Below, one piece after another: positions 59,279 through 64,000 of a DNA stretch of 64,000 bases. The first letter of the stretch is position 1, and every line of letters begins with the position of its first letter. The stretch is from contig NC_134455.1 in NCBI RefSeq assembly GCF_047948215.1, positions 308,468,147-308,532,146 of the forward strand, given 5' to 3'. A model generated the notes under the pieces. The model was not told where the DNA came from. It saw only the letters and a list, made by a program, of their open reading frames with translations, and did not search any database. This DNA comes from Lycorma delicatula (lineage: Eukaryota > Arthropoda > Insecta > Hemiptera > Fulgoridae). The position numbers and the translations under genes are program-made.

Positions 59279-60484
59279 GCTACAGAGAAACTTTACTCTG
59301 TTCTAAGGGTGGGTTCTCTGTATAACTGTTTTTTTTTATTTTCCTGAATTGAGAAGTAATATTTGACTAATTTATTTCAAAAGTATCCCAGTAGTAAACA
59401 ATATTCGTTCTGATTAATAACTGCTAGGTGGTTAAATAAATAAAAAAAGTCTGAGGTGGGAAGACTAAAACTGGAAAGCTTGAAACCTGGCATTCCTCTT
59501 AAATAACTGTTTTTTGACTGTTGTTAAAAAATAAGTTTTTTCTTCAATTATCCCCGAAAATGAAAAAGGATACATGAATAAATAAATGGGAAATATAGGA
59601 TGTAAAAGTTCAAAATTCAGCCCACAATAATTCTGAAATTTTATTTACCACACCTCAGGGTGTTTTTTTGAACCTAACATAAAAGGAAAACTGTTTGGGA
59701 AAATAAATTCTGGAATTCCTAGGTTTGAATCTCAGTCAAGCATGCTATTTTTCATGCGCAACAAAATTTTCTTTCTATATCACCAAGCACAGACTACGAG
59801 GAACTTTTATTAATGTATTTTAAAGATCTATTAATATTTATCTGGAAAACCACTCTATTTATTAGCTCCTGAAAATAATAAATGTTTAGTGATTACATAG
59901 TATCCACATTGAAGAAAAACTTTAAAAATTTTTAAGTTTGCTTCCTAGTCTATAGCCAGTTGAAGGGTATGACAATTCGTATGCAGGAAACAGAGAGTGG
60001 TTGACTCTTTTCTGATATAACATGAAACTGATCATAAGGAAAAATAAAAAAAAATTAAATGACTGCTTAATTATTAAAAATATGACAATTTAACAAAAAG
60101 TAAAATAATGCCAAAGAATAATATATACACAAAGTGAATACCACAATTGTGATTTAAATAATTTTTCTTTGTTCCACTCATATGACTGAACACAACAGTA
60201 TGCATGTGTGCACATGGTTATATATAGATTATTAGTATGAGAGAAACATACAAGTTTGGGAATGAGTGAATTTGTGGTCATATGTGATACTAGCATATGC
60301 ATGTTTGTAATTTTGCAATCATGAAGCATATGTTTAAATCATTTTGCAATTTTTTTTTAATGCAATTTGTGATTTAAGTTTTACAGTTTCAATATTTATC
60401 TTGCAAGTGAAAAATTCTGGACTTGCCATTAATCCTGAGGAAATAATTGTTTGAATTCAATAAGTATTACCTGTCATTTATGAA
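59279..60484. other. Nothing recognised
   Basis: AT-rich, with short frames only. Confidence 0.45.
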
Positions 60485-61754
60485 GTGTGTTCAAAAAGTA
60501 ATGAGAATTTTTGTTTTTTGGAAAGAATTTTATTTATTTGTCTACATTAATATTATCACCTTCAAAATAGTCACCACTAGATATTATATGCTTATGCCAG
60601 CACTTTTCCGATCCCCAAAACACTTCTGGAACTTGATTTTTAGAATAGTGTTTAGCTCATTCAGCTATTTTAATCTTTAATCAACACTTTTAATCTCATC
60701 TTTGCTTATAAGACAGCCCTTTAAGGTTCTTTTTATTTTTAGGAATAGAAAAAAGGCACACAGGACCATGTCTGGCAAATATGGCATTTAGGATATCATT
60801 ACAGTGTTGTTTTTGAGAAAAAGCAATGAAGTTAGAGTAGGCAATTATTGTGGTGCAAAAACCATGAATTGTTTCTCCACATTTTTTTCAGATTGCTTCA
60901 CGCAAATGGCGTTGAACTTGTAGGTAATACTCCTTATTGATTGTTTGACCTTGTGGCAAGAACGCATGAAGCACTATGCCATTAAAATCGAAGAACACAG
61001 TGAGCATCATAATCTTCACATTTAACCGTACTTGTAAAGCTTTTTTTGGTCTTGGTGATCCAGAATGCCTCCACTGGGATGATTGAGCCTTAGTTTTGAC
61101 ATCATATCCATAAACCCATGTTTCAGCACTTGTTATAACACGTTTCAGTAAATCAGCATCGTTGTTGACTTCATTTAGCAACTCCTGAGCAACTTCCATT
61201 AATCACCGTTTTTGTTCGAAATTCAACAATTTTGCTGTCACACGTTTTACACCGAAAACATTTGAAAAAATTGCATGGCATGAGCTAATTGATATCCTAA
61301 CATCATCAGCAACTTCTCCGATTGTGATTCTGCGATTATTCATAATCATTTTTTTCACTTTTTCCATGTTTTCATTGGTTGTTGATGTGCTCGGACATCC
61401 AGGGTGTGCATCATCTTCAATGTCTTCATGACCTTGGAATTCTTGCTTTACTCATAGCAGACACACCAAAAGAAAATTTAACATTTTTAAAACATTGCTA
61501 CACTTTATTCCATTTTTATAGCAAAATTTAATAAAAAATTCTCTGATATATTATTTATACAAATAAAAAATCGCCGGTTGTACCAAAACACATGTTATCC
61601 TTTTGAGAGCTGACAACAGACTAAACATCCAATATGTCTAAAAATGTACAGATACTTTTCAGACATGTTTACCAATACAACAATGAATGAATCCCAAGAA
61701 TCGGACTAATACAACCCGTGCAATTTCAAAATTCTTGTTATTTTTTGAATACAC
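60485..61754 (-). mobile_element. Mariner element with both inverted ends (1270 bp)
   Basis: The left end GTGTGTTCAAAAAGTAATGA (60485-60504) and the reverse complement of the right end, GTGTATTCAAAAAATAACAA (61754-61735), match and continue with GAATTTT. Length and ends fit a mariner. The transposase on the minus strand is near complete but broken. Confidence 0.8.
60520..61480 (-). pseudogene. Mariner (SETMAR-type) transposase with a lost catalytic Asp
   Basis: Minus-strand blocks in order: HEDIEDDAHPGCPSTSTTNE (about 61432-61375), RRITIGEVADDVRISISSCH (about 61340-61280, helix-turn-helix), and the open frame 61199-60888. That frame holds ITSAETWVYGYD, SQWRHSGSPRPKKALQVRLN, VFFDFNGIVLHAFLPQGQTI and NKEYYLQ. 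Past a stop come decayed DFFLF..K blocks and KCWHKHIISSGDYFEGDNI (about 60610-60555), the usual C-terminus. The first catalytic Asp (ITGDETW) is replaced by Ala (ITSAETW), the second motif VFFD is kept, and the RPHTA..F region is lost. It cannot be an active transposase. Confidence 0.8.
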
Positions 61755-64000
61755 CTTTTATAATTTTACTTTTTAAAATTCAAAATTTATAATTGTAAGT
61801 CATTAGTAATATATTAATTTATTATTTTTATTTTTAAATTTAAATGTAAAACTTATTACAAACTGAAATAATTAATCACATAGATTTTATGGCTACATGA
61901 ATTATTTTTGATAGAAGAAATGCTTGATTTGTGTAAAATTTTTATATTTATTGTTAATAATATTTTTATTGTTTATTGTTATTTTTATTGTTTAATATTC
62001 TGTTCCAATGAATTTTATTTACAAGGGTCACTCAAGTCTACTTGAACTTCTGCTTCTGAACAAATTAATGTATACAGCTAAGATTGATTTATATTCTCCT
62101 TCTTCATTAGTCCTTACTGCCGTGCATTCATTTCTAAAAAAGCAAGTATGGCAAGTGTATAAGCAATATCTAGTATAATTCCACAAAACAAAGTTTGCCA
62201 GAATGAGTGAAAAAAGATGGTTAGGTTATATAAAGTAGAAGGAAACATTTTTGAATTCTCATGTGTGATAAAATCTGATTTCATCACTCTACAACACAGA
62301 TCAGTAGGTAATGGCAATGAAAATATAAAGAGGTCCAGAGAAGGAAAAAATATGACTGTCTTTGGGTAAGACTTTTGCCATGATGTTTTTGGAATATAAA
62401 GGAGTTATGTATATTCCTTATTTTCTTTATAATAAGGTGATAAAATAGATGCTGTTAGCTGAACTGTTACTCAAGGTCAGCATAGTATATTTATAGTATT
62501 TTTGCATCACCATTTTTGATTTTTATTAAATCAAGTTCATGAAAAAAACCAACCCACATGTACAGGTAGCCTTTCAATTAGCTGTAAAACTGACTAATTT
62601 TGAAGCATTTTTAACAAAGCCTAGTATTCATATTTTAAATACTATAGAATACAAAGAGTGGTGACCAAAAAGAATAAAGTGAAAACTTTCTTTTGATGTA
62701 TTTATTATGTTCCAAGGATAAATGTATTAAATATTGAAAGTTATGTTTATAATAAATTAGTGGTGTTTTTAAAGCCCTTTAATAGATTAAAGAGTTTAAG
62801 AAAGGAATGAAGAACTATATATAACAGGTCAGATTTTCTCTCTCTATCTAGGTCTCTCTGTCACCTTTCTGAATGTAGCAATTTTCTCAGTTTCATGAAT
62901 TTACAAAACAATCCTAAACTATAAAAAATAGTAGCATATTGTATTATGCTATGATTGTCATTCAATATTTGATTATTAAGACAAATATCTATGAAAAAAT
63001 TATTTATCAATAACAATAAAACTAATGCTACTCTGCAACACAATTCCTGGCTATACTGAGGCACTTGTTCATCTTTCTATAAATTTTCTTATTTAAGCTT
63101 TAACAAGCTCTTTATTTAAGTTTTAGTAACCTTTCTCATCATATTTTTGTATTTCAAGAATTGTTCACTTTGGTGTTTGAACCACTTTGTTTTGCATTCT
63201 TGACCTACTGTTGCTGAACTTGTCAAACAAAAATCTGAATGTGTGAGATGGTTCTGTAGGTTGGATATTTAAACTGTTCAATTCACTTCTAAAAATCTGC
63301 GTGGTTAATAAATTTTTTAAATATTGGTACAACAATCACAAGTGAAATTTTGACTGGTTTTACACCTTCAGAAATTAAAGTTAGCATGCTATTCTTGCAT
63401 GGCACATGTTTCGGTAGATGTGTTTTAACAAAGATGGATGGATACTGAAAAGCCATGTTATTGTATGATGATGAATTACTAAAACACAAAATAACCAATT
63501 TGTTTTCAAGAGCACCTCTTCAATAATTTAATATTATCACGTCTGCCAAAAAAAGTATTTATCTATATTAGTGTGAAGACGAATAATATGCTAGCTAAAT
63601 GGCATTTTTTTGGTACCTTTCACAATAAGACCCTCAGAAGCTGACTGATGCATTTGTATGCTCAGCAAATTTAGGATAACTGATTTTAAAATTTTTATTT
63701 TTTTATGATTAAGTATACTTCTTTCAAATTTACAACTGTATTTGCAGATATCTACATTTATTTCTGCACGTTAACTGTTCACTGCCTTCGATGTTATACC
63801 ACCCCCCCACCTTTACTCCAAAAAAAAATTATATATATTATATCAATATATATTTATATATATAATTATATTGATATAATATTATTTTTTAGTCAATATG
63901 CATGATACAAAGTAATACTACTGATACAAATACCAAAAGATACAAAGTAATAACACTTTACCAGGAAGTTTTGATACTACTGTGTTGACAGTGGTGGGGG
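61755..64000. other. Nothing recognised to the end of the window
   Basis: AT-rich with short frames only. A C-run (63804-63810) precedes the AT palindrome listed separately. Confidence 0.45.
63837..63880. repeat. AT-rich palindrome, 14-bp perfect arms
   Basis: ATTATATCAATATA (63837-63850) is the reverse complement of TATATTGATATAAT (63867-63880). Confidence 0.8.

Noticed and set aside
60471..60477. ATGACAG/GTAATA on the minus strand as a minimal BLOC1S5 first exon (M-T-D)
   Set aside because: Phase fits but seven bases are far too little evidence, and it sits just outside a mariner end.
1..64000. CRISPR array, tRNA or rRNA genes
   Set aside because: No regularly spaced identical repeats and no cloverleaf or rRNA core sequence was seen; tRNA-like boxes occur only within SINE-like repeats.

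Overview
The window is AT-rich, intron-rich animal DNA dominated by decayed transposable elements. The few host exons are split by introns of 6-9 kb or more, and their proteins and the transposon families (Penelope-like, I and R1 clade LINEs, several Tc1/mariner types, a tRNA-derived SINE) point to an insect, most likely a hemipteran. The species is inference.

Three host genes can be supported by exon-by-exon protein similarity with matching splice phases. (1) The last two exons of ADHFE1 (hydroxyacid-oxoacid transhydrogenase) lie on the plus strand at 9048-9169 and 16232-16315. (2) A complete two-exon TMEM199/VMA12-like V-ATPase assembly factor lies on the minus strand at 38016-38367 and 31699-31976; it joins to 209 residues. 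(3) Three exons of BLOC1S5 (Muted, a BLOC-1 subunit) lie on the minus strand at 56177-56259, 47388-47573 and 38438-38608; its first coding exon was not found. The BLOC1S5 stop and the TMEM199 start are only 70 bases apart on the same strand with no poly(A) signal between them, so the two may share a transcript.

Layout. 1-2.7 kb: Tc1/mariner scrap and a decayed R1-clade reverse transcriptase. 2.7-9.0 kb: Penelope-like elements in inverted arrangement with hammerhead-like motifs; one arm is split by an element that carries an intact 558-codon Gag, a 3' poly(A) and no ORF2. 9.0-16.3 kb: end of ADHFE1, whose last intron is packed with I-clade LINE and mariner remains. 16.3-31.4 kb: intergenic, with an LTR/primer-binding-site remnant, a 163-bp TSD-flanked insert, R1-clade pieces, a minisatellite-like array and LINE scraps. 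31.4-38.4 kb: TMEM199, whose intron holds a mariner-type element with both inverted ends. 38.4 kb to at least 56.3 kb: BLOC1S5, whose introns hold a SINE, a LINE, a 4.3-kb DNA transposon with about 750-bp inverted repeats, and a mariner split by a TSD-flanked insert. 56.3-64 kb: a full SINE with target-site duplication and a 1.27-kb mariner with a mutated catalytic residue.

No tRNA, rRNA or CRISPR array was recognised. All family assignments come from reading translations and motifs by eye; no search was run.
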